From Tolypothrix sp. NIES-4075 (lineage in GTDB: Bacteria; Cyanobacteriota; Cyanobacteriia; Cyanobacteriales; Nostocaceae), in contig NZ_BDUC01000003.1 of assembly GCF_002218085.1 (NCBI RefSeq), positions 593,666 through 657,665 on the forward strand: a DNA stretch of 64,000 bases, read 5' to 3'. Positions 17,407 through 26,650 of the stretch are shown piece after piece. The notes under the pieces were generated by a model that saw nothing but the letters and a program-made list of their open reading frames with translations, was not told the DNA's origin and searched no databases. The position numbers were made by a program, and so were the translations under genes. How positions within the stretch are numbered: position 1 is the stretch's first letter; the number at the start of each line of letters is the position of its first letter.

Positions 17407-18708
17407 TTATCTAAAGTTTGGCTCTTTTTCTTGTGCCATTACTGCCGCATAAATGGAAATTTGAGCTTGTTCTAACTCTATAGCCATTGAAAAAATTGTG
17501 GACACGTATAATATCCAAAAGATGCTGTTAGTAGCTAAAAGGGTACTTTCGCTGATGTTATAAATTACCAAAAAGCTTAGATACATTAATGTCCACAGTC
17601 CTTCTACGTTTTTGGTAATTCTTAACCAGCGTACTCCTTGGATATAAGCTGTTGTTAAACTCAATAAAAATACAGCTAATCCGGATATACCTAATTCGGC
17701 TAATAAATCCATGAAGCCGTTATGACCGTAGGGACATTCCCATTGAAGTGTACGCCAAAGATAGGCAGTGACATCGCTATCCCAATCTCTCCAAAAACCA
17801 TTGAATCCGTAACCTAATAAAGGACGTTCTTGAATGAGTTCAAGCATTACGCTCCATAACTCTGTGCGTCCTGTTAATGTCAAATCTCTCCCTAATGCAC
17901 TGGTGATGAAGGGTAAGTTATCGACAAATAAAATGGTTGCACTTCCTATTACCAGAATGAGAGCGATCGCTATCGGTACTAGTTGGTTAAAATTACGCCG
18001 CCAAGTTCTATATAGCGGCATAATTAGCATCAACACTACAAACACAACTAAAGCTGTTTTGGATGTTGAACGAACTATTAAAACAATGGAAAGAACATAG
18101 CCAATCCACGGAAACCAGCGGTATTTACTGTTAGCAATTGAGTCACAAATGGCTACAAATAAAAATACCATACTGCTCAAAACCATCAACCGTCCCAAGA
18201 GGTTTTTGTGCGACATTATACCCCGCCAAGCGCCTGCGTGAACGCCTCCCTCTTGAATGGTCATTAAACCGTAAGATGGCAATCCTATGGCAAACACAAT
18301 ACTAAGTAAAATTACCAAACCTAGCGCCCAGCTTAATAACTGTAGTTGCTCTCGCAAGCTGTAGCGCATAGCTAAGTATATGCCAAATAGAGTTGTTCCT
18401 AACAACAGTAAACTGCGGCGTAGGGTAATATCTGGTGCTACAGTCCAAATTGCTGATGCTAATGCAATTCCTACCAATACCCAAATTAAAAAGTCCTTTT
18501 GTGCAATTAGTAGAAAACTCTTCCGTCGTGTCGCAAGCAAAAGCAAAGTCACCATATAAATCCCCATGAAAAGTAAGGGACTATAAGGGTCTTGGGGAAT
18601 ACTACCATCTGGACTTTCTAATAGCACTGGTATCAAGGCAGCTGTTGAAAGAAAAAGAGAAAATACAACAAATGCCTTTTCAACTAGCCTTGTAAATCTA
18701 AGCATCAC
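17407..18708 (-). CDS. O-antigen ligase / Wzy-type polymerase-like membrane protein
   Basis: A 433-residue polytopic protein with about 11 hydrophobic segments and one large periplasmic loop. The family mark is the segment GRTELWSVMLELIQERPLLG followed by YGFNGFW, seen in O-antigen ligase/ExoQ-type proteins. Paired with a Wzx-like flippase and a Wzc-like co-polymerase in the same locus, a Wzy polymerase role (joining lipid-linked repeat units in the periplasm) is the best guess. Ligase activity cannot be excluded by sequence alone. First gene of the leftward transcription unit. Confidence 0.82.
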   Translation of the reverse strand: MMLRFTRLVEKAFVVFSLFLSTAALIPVLLESPDGSIPQDPYSPLLFMGIYMVTLLLLATRRKSFLLIAQKDFLIWVLVGIALASAIWTVAPDITLRRSLLLLGTTLFGIYLAMRYSLREQLQLLSWALGLVILLSIVFAIGLPSYGLMTIQEGGVHAGAWRGIMSHKNLLGRLMVLSSMVFLFVAICDSIANSKYRWFPWIGYVLSIVLIVRSTSKTALVVFVVLMLIMPLYRTWRRNFNQLVPIAIALILVIGSATILFVDNLPFITSALGRDLTLTGRTELWSVMLELIQERPLLGYGFNGFWRDWDSDVTAYLWRTLQWECPYGHNGFMDLLAELGISGLAVFLLSLTTAYIQGVRWLRITKNVEGLWTLMYLSFLVIYNISESTLLATNSIFWILYVSTIFSMAIELEQAQISIYAAVMAQEKEPNFR

Positions 18709-19355
18709 AACTCTATTTTTTCACTTTAGTACTGCTATCAAAAGGAAATTACTGAGACGAAAAAGTGCCTTTTAATAGCATGAGTAGCCTTGCAAAAACT
18801 GCCGATAAAGTTATTTAATTAACAAGTCAGCACGCAGATGTTATCAATAGCTAATTTCTAGTCAGCTATAAATCAATGCATTAACCTGTAATTACCAGCT
18901 TTGAGAATTTGAAGAGCGGTAGAACTGAAAAAATACTATCCTGGTTAAGATTTGACGCGGCTCTGCCCCCAAATTTAACTTGAAATAAAGAATTTTAGGA
19001 TTAACTTTACTTAATCTTCATAAAGAAGATTTTATGATGAAATTTTGATTAAGCGTAGTGCATTATTCTGTTAACAGGATATGTTGAGGATATCTAGACT
19101 TGGAAAAATTTTGGTAAGTATCATGTCTCCCATTCTCCAAAATCGATTTTTTGAGACATAATTAATCCAAGATGTAGGGTCTACAATATAACTTTCTGTT
19201 GACTGTTCGCTCTTTTTCTCAACAATCCAATCTAGGTTTTGGCAATCGCAACATTAGCTATTGGTAGCTATCCAAATTATCTGCCTACCTCGGTTGGAAA
19301 AAAAATTAAGTTTTCCGAAAGAGAATTATCAAATTGATATCCTCAACAGTTTTGC
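18709..19355. other. Divergent promoter region of the polysaccharide locus
   Basis: This 647-bp AT-rich gap separates the leftward Wzy unit from the rightward Wzc gene. An imperfect inverted repeat lies at about 18731-18782: TGCTATCAAAAGG against CCTTTTAATAGCA, one mismatch. Nothing else is recognised. Confidence 0.5.
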
Positions 19356-21677
19356 ATGGGAACGCAGATGCCAATTAAGGAAGAAGATTTGCAGGAACTG
19401 AAAAATTCCAATTCATTGTCAAGAGAATCTTATGGGTTTTGGAAAAAAGCTGAAGGCAATGAAAACAATCAAGGTTTGAGTCAAATTGTTACAGTTTTAC
19501 GTCGCAGGGTAGCTGTAATTGCTAGTGTGGCAGTTATCGTTACAACAGGAACAATTGGCTGGAGTGCAACTCGTATTCCCAAGTATGAAGGCAAGTTTCA
19601 ACTGTTAGTTGAACCGTTAAAAACTTCTGATAATGAGTTACTGATTTTGCTTTCGCAAACGTTGCAGCAGAATGTCAACGAAATCACCAGACAAAATACT
19701 ACTGCTTTGGATTATCAGGCTTTAATGGAGGTTTTGAAAAGTCCGAAGCTGATAAATCCAGTAATTCAGGAACTGCAAAAACAATATCCAGAAATTAGCT
19801 ACGATCGCTTGGTTGGCAATGATGTATCTGGTAAACTAGCTAGCGGGCGAGAAGGTACACTGTATGTTAACCGGATGGCAAAAGGTAAAGATGAATCTCG
19901 AATTATTGAGGTTCGTTATCGTGATTCCGATCCGCAAAAAGTTCAGATTATATTAGATCGGATATCGCAAGCTTATCGCAAGTATAGTCAACAACAACAG
20001 CAGACGAATTTACGTCAGGGAATCAAATTTGTTGATGAACAGTTGCCAAAATTGCGGCATCGGGTAAATGCGCTGCAAGGTCAGTTACAATTTTTTCAGC
20101 AGCAGCATGACTTGTTTAACCCGCAATTACAAGGTGAACAACTGTTAAAAAGACGTGATGAACTGCAAGCGACAAAGTTAGAAACTGAGAAAAAATTGGC
20201 TGAGGCAAAGTCATTATATCTTTCTTTGCAAGGTCAATTGGGAATGCCACAAAATGAAGCGATCGCAGCTTCAGCTTTGAGTGAATCACCTCAATATCAA
20301 CAAATACTCAATCGCATCCGCGACATAGAAGCCAAGATTGCTACAGAATCAGTTCGTTTTAAAGATGAAAGTCCGACAATCAGGCTTTTGCGCGAACAAC
20401 GAGATAAGCTGATACCTTTATTAAATAAAGAAGCACAATTAACATTAGGAAATAACGCACCCGATGTCGAATTAAATTCATCCAAAATAGGCGGTTTTCA
20501 AAATTCTGTTCGCCGCGAACTTATTCAACAACTAGCTAATAATACTAACCAAGTTAAGTCACTCGAAGCCAGTTTATCAGCTACAAAAGCGGCTCAAATT
20601 CAACTAAATCAACAAATTCTTGAATATCCAGTACTTTCACGTCAGTACGCTAATATGCAACGAGAATTGCAAGCAGCTACTGATACATTGAATCAGCTTT
20701 TAAATCGCCAAGAAGCATTGCGCGTAGATGCTGCACAACAAGAAGTTCCTTGGGAACTAATTATGCCTCCCACATTACCACGTAACAAAACCGGTCAACT
20801 AATGCCCGTTTCACCTAGCGGTGCAAGTAACATACTTTTGGGTGGAGCTGCAGGTATCCTTTTAGGCATTTTAGTTGCTTTCGTTATCGATAATTTAGAA
20901 AATGTCTACCACGATGGTGACGAGGTAAAACAGACAACTCAATTGCCTTTGTTGGGGGTAATTCCTTTCCATAAAGAACTGAAAAAATTGGCGCGTACAG
21001 GTGATGTAATTCAGTTAACTAAAAAACACAATCCGGAACGCGAACTAGATAATTATGCTAAATCTGTACAATACAAATCCGCTCAGTTTCTAGAAGCATT
21101 TTGCTCATTTTATACGAAAGTTCAATCTTATAAAATAGAAGCTTCTATTCGCTCAATTGCTATCACTTCCGCAACATCTGGTGAAGGTAAAACCACAGTA
21201 GCGGCATATTTAGCACAGATAGCAGCAGAAGCCGGAGCGCGAGTATTATTAGTAGATGGAGATTTACGCCATCCGCAAATACATCTGAGATTCGGTTTAT
21301 TAAATAATCAGGGATTGAGTGAAGTACTTTCTGAGGGTATAGATATCAGCAAGGTAATTCAACAATCACCTTTAGATGATAATTTGTTTATCTTGACTGC
21401 TGGGAGAATACCTGCAAATCCCACAAAGCTTTTGTCTTCATTAACAATGCAGACTTTTATTGATAGATCGCAAACAAATTACGACTTAGTTGTGTACGAT
21501 ACACCACATCTTTTAGGTCGTCTCGATACCAATGTTTTGCTTTCGCAACTAGATGGAATTGTGTTAGTTACCGGATTAGGTAAAGCACTTCGTCCTACTT
21601 TGAAACAAGCATTAGAAGAATTAAAATCTTCTCGTGTTTCCATTTTGGGGACGGTTGCTAATACTGTTGAACATTAA
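19356..21677 (+). CDS. Polysaccharide co-polymerase with tyrosine-kinase-like ATPase domain (Wzc type)
   Basis: A 773-residue protein. One transmembrane helix lies near 50-70, with a Wzz-type periplasmic coiled-coil region (long helices about 215-450). The second helix is near 485-510 after the Pro-rich PPTLPRNKTGQLMPVSPSGA motif. The cytoplasmic BY-kinase domain has Walker A SATSGEGKTTVA (about 605) and Walker A' VLLVDGDLRHPQ (about 633). Such proteins set chain length and drive export of exopolysaccharide. The C-terminus ends GTVANTVEH with no tyrosine cluster, so the usual autophosphorylated tail is absent. An internal ATG four codons downstream is an alternative start. Confidence 0.92.
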   Translation: MGTQMPIKEEDLQELKNSNSLSRESYGFWKKAEGNENNQGLSQIVTVLRRRVAVIASVAVIVTTGTIGWSATRIPKYEGKFQLLVEPLKTSDNELLILLSQTLQQNVNEITRQNTTALDYQALMEVLKSPKLINPVIQELQKQYPEISYDRLVGNDVSGKLASGREGTLYVNRMAKGKDESRIIEVRYRDSDPQKVQIILDRISQAYRKYSQQQQQTNLRQGIKFVDEQLPKLRHRVNALQGQLQFFQQQHDLFNPQLQGEQLLKRRDELQATKLETEKKLAEAKSLYLSLQGQLGMPQNEAIAASALSESPQYQQILNRIRDIEAKIATESVRFKDESPTIRLLREQRDKLIPLLNKEAQLTLGNNAPDVELNSSKIGGFQNSVRRELIQQLANNTNQVKSLEASLSATKAAQIQLNQQILEYPVLSRQYANMQRELQAATDTLNQLLNRQEALRVDAAQQEVPWELIMPPTLPRNKTGQLMPVSPSGASNILLGGAAGILLGILVAFVIDNLENVYHDGDEVKQTTQLPLLGVIPFHKELKKLARTGDVIQLTKKHNPERELDNYAKSVQYKSAQFLEAFCSFYTKVQSYKIEASIRSIAITSATSGEGKTTVAAYLAQIAAEAGARVLLVDGDLRHPQIHLRFGLLNNQGLSEVLSEGIDISKVIQQSPLDDNLFILTAGRIPANPTKLLSSLTMQTFIDRSQTNYDLVVYDTPHLLGRLDTNVLLSQLDGIVLVTGLGKALRPTLKQALEELKSSRVSILGTVANTVEH

Positions 21678-21681
21678 TATT

Positions 21682-21739
21682 GTAGTAAGCGGATAGAGCC
21701 GTTTAAAAGTTTTTGCTTGAGCGCTGAAGCGCTCACTAC
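21682..21739. repeat. REPIN-like palindromic element
   Basis: Begins GTAGTAAGCGG, contains the hairpin GAGCGCTGAAGCGCTC and ends CACTAC. The left hairpin has degenerated. Sits between the Wzc-like and Wzx-like genes. Confidence 0.75.
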
Positions 21740-21775
21740 GAAATAATAATATCCTCTACTTTTATGTATTAGAAT

Positions 21776-23083
21776 ATGACATTTATTAATAAGCGGCATC
21801 TACAGAAACAGAATTTTATTGACTCATTAATTAATCGACTCCAAGAAAAACTATCTAGCCAGTTTTTACGCAATCTTAGCTGGTTAGGTATAACAGAAAT
21901 CGTCTATAGAGTCTTGCGTTTAGGATTGGTAGTCATCATCGCTCGTTTTTTGACTCCTTACGACTACGGTTTAGGGGCAATTGTGATGACAGTTCGCGAA
22001 TTTACTTTGACGTTTACTAACGTTGGTATTGGCGCAAAAATTATTCAAGCTGAAGAACAAGAATTAGAGGTTTTGTGCAATTCTGCATACTGGTTAAACT
22101 GGATGATTTTTATTAGTTTATTTTTCATCCAGAGTCTTGCCGCTTTTCCGATTTCTTGGTTTTATAAGAATAATCAGATTCTTTTACCAATTATTGTATC
22201 AGGACTTGTTTATTTAATTTGGCCCGTATCGGCTATTCAAAAGACTTTAATTCAAAGAGAAAATCGCTTAAAAATTATCGCTGTGACTGATAGCTTGCAA
22301 AACTCGTTTGCAAGTATATTTTCTGCTGTATTAGCGGTTGCGGGGATGGGTGTGTGGTCTTTTGTGCTGCCAGCGTTTTTGGTGGCACCGCTAGAGCTAA
22401 TCATATACTATTATTTTCATGATTGGCGATCGCACTCTAAATTCACCACTAAGCACTGGGGCGAAATTTTCAGTTTTGGTAAAAACTTGCTCGGTGTTGG
22501 TTTACTCAAAACTCTCAGAAATAACTTAGATTATCTCATAGTTGGGCGCTTTATTGGTATTAAAGAATTGGGTATATACTTCTTTGGCTTTAATGCTGGT
22601 TTAGGGATTAGCTTAAGTATTATCAACGCCGTTAGTTCAGCTATTTTACCTCATTTATGTGCAGCGCGTTCCGATTGGTTTGAGTTCAAAAAACGCTACT
22701 TTACCAGTCTGAAAACTATTAGTTGTATTATTATTCCTTTTGTTATATTGCAAGCTAGCTTGGCTCCTTTTTATGTCCCAATTGTTTTTGGGCAAAAGTG
22801 GGTTCCTGCGATTCCAGTTTTGATAATGATTTGTTTATCGGCAATTTCTCGACCTTTTGCAGATGCGGCATCTCAGTTATTAGTAGCTATTGGTAAACCT
22901 AATTTAGATTTGCGTTGGAATATCATATTTACTGGTATATTTGCCGCTGCGTTACTGATAGGAGTTCAAGGGCAAGTTTTGGGAGTAGCAACATCGGTTT
23001 TATTAATTCATTTGATTTGTTTGCCGATATTTACATTTTGGGTAACAACTTTTGTTTTTCCGAGATTAAATAAGGTATTGTAG
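21776..23083 (+). CDS. Polysaccharide flippase, Wzx/MOP superfamily
   Basis: A 435-residue integral membrane protein with about 12 hydrophobic segments. The conserved N-terminal element is LGITEIVYRVLRLGLVVIIA followed by RFLTPYDYGLGAIV, typical of polysaccharide transporters (PST/Wzx). It is thought to flip the lipid-linked repeat unit from the cytoplasmic to the periplasmic leaflet, handing it to the Wzy-like and Wzc-like proteins encoded nearby. It is 98 nt after the Wzc-like gene with a REPIN between. Its TAG stop codon (23081-23083) is part of the GTAG head of another REPIN, so the last residues may have been changed by that insertion. Confidence 0.88.
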   Translation: MTFINKRHLQKQNFIDSLINRLQEKLSSQFLRNLSWLGITEIVYRVLRLGLVVIIARFLTPYDYGLGAIVMTVREFTLTFTNVGIGAKIIQAEEQELEVLCNSAYWLNWMIFISLFFIQSLAAFPISWFYKNNQILLPIIVSGLVYLIWPVSAIQKTLIQRENRLKIIAVTDSLQNSFASIFSAVLAVAGMGVWSFVLPAFLVAPLELIIYYYFHDWRSHSKFTTKHWGEIFSFGKNLLGVGLLKTLRNNLDYLIVGRFIGIKELGIYFFGFNAGLGISLSIINAVSSAILPHLCAARSDWFEFKKRYFTSLKTISCIIIPFVILQASLAPFYVPIVFGQKWVPAIPVLIMICLSAISRPFADAASQLLVAIGKPNLDLRWNIIFTGIFAAALLIGVQGQVLGVATSVLLIHLICLPIFTFWVTTFVFPRLNKVL

Positions 23084-23114
23084 TAAGCGCTTTAGCGAAG
23101 ACAGCGCTTACTAC
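23080..23114. repeat. REPIN-like element overlapping a stop codon
   Basis: Runs from GTAGTAAGCGCTTTAGCG to GCGCTTACTAC. The TAG of its first four bases is the stop codon of the flippase gene. Confidence 0.85.
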
Positions 23115-23169
23115 ACAATCTTTTTATCTAAAATTGCTAACAGATAAAGCAACTGAAAAAACCTTAAAC

Positions 23170-26100
23170 TTATCTGTGTAACACAGTGGCTTCTCTGTTT
23201 TTCTCCTTTTGCTTTTTACCTTGCTTCTTCAAACGCTTACGCAAAGCTTCCATGTAGGTGAAGAAAACAGGGGTAATATAAAGCGTTAATACTTGAGAGA
23301 ACACCAACCCACCAACCACAGCTAAACCCAAAGGACGACGAGATTCTGCACCTGCACCCAAACCTAGTGCTATAGGCAAAGTACCCATTAATGCCGCCAT
23401 TGTTGTCATCATAATCGGACGAAACCGCACCAAACAAGCCTCGTAAATCGCATCAAATGGCGTTTTACCTTGATGTTTTTCAGCCTCTACAGCAAAGTCA
23501 ATCATCATAATGCCGTTTTTCTTGACGATGCCGACTAACATTATAATACCGACAAAAGCATATATATTCAGGTCAACGCCAAATACAATTAAAGTAAGTA
23601 AAGCACCAAACCCCGCCGAAGGTAAACTAGAAAGAATTGTAATTGGGTGAATAAAATCTTCGTAGAGAATCCCCAATATAATGTAGATTACCAAAATAGC
23701 AATTACCAGTAAAATTCCCAGGCTAGAAAGCGAAGATTGAAACACCTGCGCTGTGCCTTGGAAGCTGGTGCTGATGGTTGCGGGTAGAGTTTCACGAGCT
23801 AGTTTTTCAATCTTTCCGGTAACGCTACCAAGAGATACTCCCGGTTTGAGGTTAAAGGAAATCGTCACAGCTGCAAGTTGTCCGGAATGGTTAACCGTTA
23901 GCGGTCCCACACTTTTAGTAATGGTTGCAACAGCATTTAAAGGTACTTGCTGATTATTACTCGAAGTAATCGTCAGTAAATCAAGGTCATTAGGATTAAG
24001 TTGATACTGGGGGTCTACACCCATAATTACTTGATACTGACCATCGGATGCGTAGATAGTAGAAACCTGACTAGTACCATAAGCGCTGTTGAGAGCGCTT
24101 TCGATTTGATTAGCCGTCAAACCAACAGCTGATGCTTGTTCGCGGTTAACATTTACCTTAATTTGCGGATTTTTGATTTGCAAGTCGCTGTTAACTTCTT
24201 GCAGTTCGGGCATTTGCCGCAATTTCGTTTCCAAAGTCGGTGCGTGTTGATACAAGTCTTGTAAATTCGGGCTAGAAAGTGCAAATTGATACAATGCTTT
24301 GGTTTGTTGTCCACCAATCCGGATAGATGGTGGGTTCTGCACAAATGCTCGAATTCCCGGTATACCCGCTAATTTGGGTCGCAATTCCTGCGCTACATCA
24401 TCAGCATTCTTATGTCGTTGAGAACGTGGCTTCAGCTTAACAAAGATGCGTCCTGAGTTAGCTGTGGCATTAGCTCCACCTGCACCAACGCTGGAGTTAA
24501 TCGCTTCTACATTCGGGTCGCGACGCACGATATCTGCGACTACTTGCTGATGCTTCACCATCTCGGCAAAGGAAATATCCTGAGCAGCTTCGGTGCTTAC
24601 GCTCAACTGTCCGGTGTCGTCATTGGGAATAAATCCTTTAGGAACGATAACAAACAGATATATAGTTGCGAGCAAAATCACCCCAGAAAGAATCATCGTT
24701 GTGCGATGATATTTCATTGACAGCTTCAGGGTTGCTTCGTAGCCACCCAACATAGTATCAAATACCCATTCCGAAGCATTGTAGAGACGGCTTTTCCAGT
24801 TTTTTGGTTTCTGTTTTTTGGTTTCAATTATTTGATATTCGTTACTTGTCGCGTGTCCGTTTTCTAGCGAATGTCCGTTACCATTATTTGATGTTGCGTG
24901 TCCGTTTAAGGAATGTCCGTTACCATTATTTGATGTTGCGTGTCCGTTTTCTGAATGCTGATGCTCACCTTCATGCTTGAGAAAAAGACTGCAAAGCATC
25001 GGTGTCAGGGTGAGGGAGATAAAACCAGATACCAAAATTGACACGCTGATAGTAACAGCAAACTCGCTGAACAACCTTCCCAAAATCCCACCCATGAAAA
25101 TAAGGGGAATAAATACGGCTACTAGGGAGATTGTCATCGATAAAATGGTGAAACCAATTTCTTTAGAACCGTTGAGGGCAGCTTGCATACGACTTTCGCC
25201 CATTTCCATGTGACGGACGATGTTTTCTAACATCACCACCGCATCATCCACCACGAAGCCAACAGCAAGGGTAAGAGCCATCAAAGACAGGTTATCTAGG
25301 GAGTAACCCAGCAATAACATGACTGCAAAAGTTCCCACAAGTGACAAAGGCACTGCCAAACTGGGAATGATTGTAGCTGATAGGTTGCGTAAAAATAGGA
25401 AAATTACCAACACCACTAGACAAATGGTGAGAAATAAGGTAAACTTCACATCATTCACCGACTCGCGGATAGATTCGGAGCGGTCATACAAAATTTGCAT
25501 ATCCACCGCTGCGGGAATTTGTTCTCTGAAGGTCGGTAAAATTTTCTTGATGCCATTTACGACTTCTACAGTGTTGCTTCCTGGCTGTCGCTGAATTGCT
25601 AGGAGGACTGCTCGCGTACCGTTAAACCAACTTGCTATCTTGTCATTTTCTACACTATCAAATACCTGCCCCAATTCTCCCAACTGAATCGGTGCGCCGT
25701 TACGATAGGCAACTACCAAGGAACGATATCCTTCGGCGTTTTGCAATTGCCCATTTGCCTCAATCGTGTAATTTTGGCGATCGCCATACAAATTACCAGT
25801 AGCCAAGTTAGAATTTCCTTTGGATACTGCCGTTGCTACTTGGTCAATTCCTAACCCCTTAGCACTTAACGATTGTGGGTCTAGATAAATGCGAACCGCG
25901 TACTTTTGCGAACCATAAACTTGTACCTGCGCTACACCGTCAACCATCGACAGACGTTGCGCTAAAATTGTCTCTCCATATTTATCCACCTCTGATAAAG
26001 GCAGCACCGACGAACTCAATGCTACATACAAAATAGGTGAATCTGATGGATTCACCTTGCGGAATGATGGGGGATTAGGCATATTAGTCGGTAACTGCCG

Positions 26101-26448
26101 TGCTGCCTTAGAAATTGCCGCTTGTACATCTTGAGCAGCAGCGTCTATATCCCGGCTCAAGTTAAATTGCAGTGTAATTTGTGCCGAACCCAGAGAACTT
26201 GTAGAAGTCATCGAATCAACACCAGCAATACTAGAAAATTGCTGTTCTAATGGTGTTGCGACCGAAGATGCCATCGTATCTGGACTTGCTCCAGGTAAAC
26301 TTGCTGACACCTGAATTGTGGGAAAATCCACAGTTGGTAAGTCACTTACAGGTAGCGATTGATAACTCACTAACCCAAACAGCATGATGCCCAGCATCAC
26401 GAGTGTGGTCATTATCGGTCGCTTGATAAATAAGGCAGAAATGTTCAT
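23170..26448 (-). CDS. RND multidrug efflux transporter, HAE-1 (AcrB/MdtB) family
   Basis: A 1092-residue inner-membrane proton-driven pump, slightly longer than the usual 1030-1050. It begins MNISALFIKRPIMTTLVMLG and has the TM4 motif VGFVVDDAVVMLENIVRHME with the proton-relay Asp pair. The matching GIVKKNGIMMIDFAVEAE lies in the second half. An internal duplication of 12 transmembrane segments with two large periplasmic loops is evident. Odd feature: a His/Asn/Gly-rich insertion at about 494-537 made of repeated NGHATSNNGNGHSL, placed in the cytoplasmic loop joining the two halves. The adaptor gene precedes it on the same strand, separated by a tandem repeat. Exported drug unknown. Confidence 0.94.
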   Translation of the reverse strand: MNISALFIKRPIMTTLVMLGIMLFGLVSYQSLPVSDLPTVDFPTIQVSASLPGASPDTMASSVATPLEQQFSSIAGVDSMTSTSSLGSAQITLQFNLSRDIDAAAQDVQAAISKAARQLPTNMPNPPSFRKVNPSDSPILYVALSSSVLPLSEVDKYGETILAQRLSMVDGVAQVQVYGSQKYAVRIYLDPQSLSAKGLGIDQVATAVSKGNSNLATGNLYGDRQNYTIEANGQLQNAEGYRSLVVAYRNGAPIQLGELGQVFDSVENDKIASWFNGTRAVLLAIQRQPGSNTVEVVNGIKKILPTFREQIPAAVDMQILYDRSESIRESVNDVKFTLFLTICLVVLVIFLFLRNLSATIIPSLAVPLSLVGTFAVMLLLGYSLDNLSLMALTLAVGFVVDDAVVMLENIVRHMEMGESRMQAALNGSKEIGFTILSMTISLVAVFIPLIFMGGILGRLFSEFAVTISVSILVSGFISLTLTPMLCSLFLKHEGEHQHSENGHATSNNGNGHSLNGHATSNNGNGHSLENGHATSNEYQIIETKKQKPKNWKSRLYNASEWVFDTMLGGYEATLKLSMKYHRTTMILSGVILLATIYLFVIVPKGFIPNDDTGQLSVSTEAAQDISFAEMVKHQQVVADIVRRDPNVEAINSSVGAGGANATANSGRIFVKLKPRSQRHKNADDVAQELRPKLAGIPGIRAFVQNPPSIRIGGQQTKALYQFALSSPNLQDLYQHAPTLETKLRQMPELQEVNSDLQIKNPQIKVNVNREQASAVGLTANQIESALNSAYGTSQVSTIYASDGQYQVIMGVDPQYQLNPNDLDLLTITSSNNQQVPLNAVATITKSVGPLTVNHSGQLAAVTISFNLKPGVSLGSVTGKIEKLARETLPATISTSFQGTAQVFQSSLSSLGILLVIAILVIYIILGILYEDFIHPITILSSLPSAGFGALLTLIVFGVDLNIYAFVGIIMLVGIVKKNGIMMIDFAVEAEKHQGKTPFDAIYEACLVRFRPIMMTTMAALMGTLPIALGLGAGAESRRPLGLAVVGGLVFSQVLTLYITPVFFTYMEALRKRLKKQGKKQKEKNREATVLHR

Positions 26449-26485
26449 GGGAAGCAGAGGAGAGGGGGAGAGGATGAGAGGGGGA

Positions 26486-26650
26486 ACTCTTGACAGACGC
26501 GATGAATCGCGTCTCTACTGTGCGACTCTTGACAGACGCGATGAATCGCGTCTCTACTGTGCGACTTTTGACAGACGCGATGAATCGCGTCTCTACTGTG
26601 CGACTTTTGACAGACGCGATGAATCGCGTCTCTACTGTGCGACTTTTGAC
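26486..26650. repeat. Four-copy 39-bp tandem repeat carrying an AGACGCGAT palindrome
   Basis: Units start at 26486, 26525, 26564 and 26603, with a 9-bp partial fifth unit. Each contains the hairpin AGACGCGAT-GA-ATCGCGTCT followed by CTAC. The array lies between the efflux adaptor and pump genes and overlaps the last codons and stop of the adaptor gene. Confidence 0.92.

Noticed and set aside
18731..18782. Possible riboswitch in the Wzy/Wzc divergent region
   Set aside because: Only a simple imperfect hairpin; none of the conserved cores of known riboswitch classes could be matched.
26486..26650. Possible CRISPR array
   Set aside because: Head-to-tail identical units without variable spacers; no cas genes nearby.
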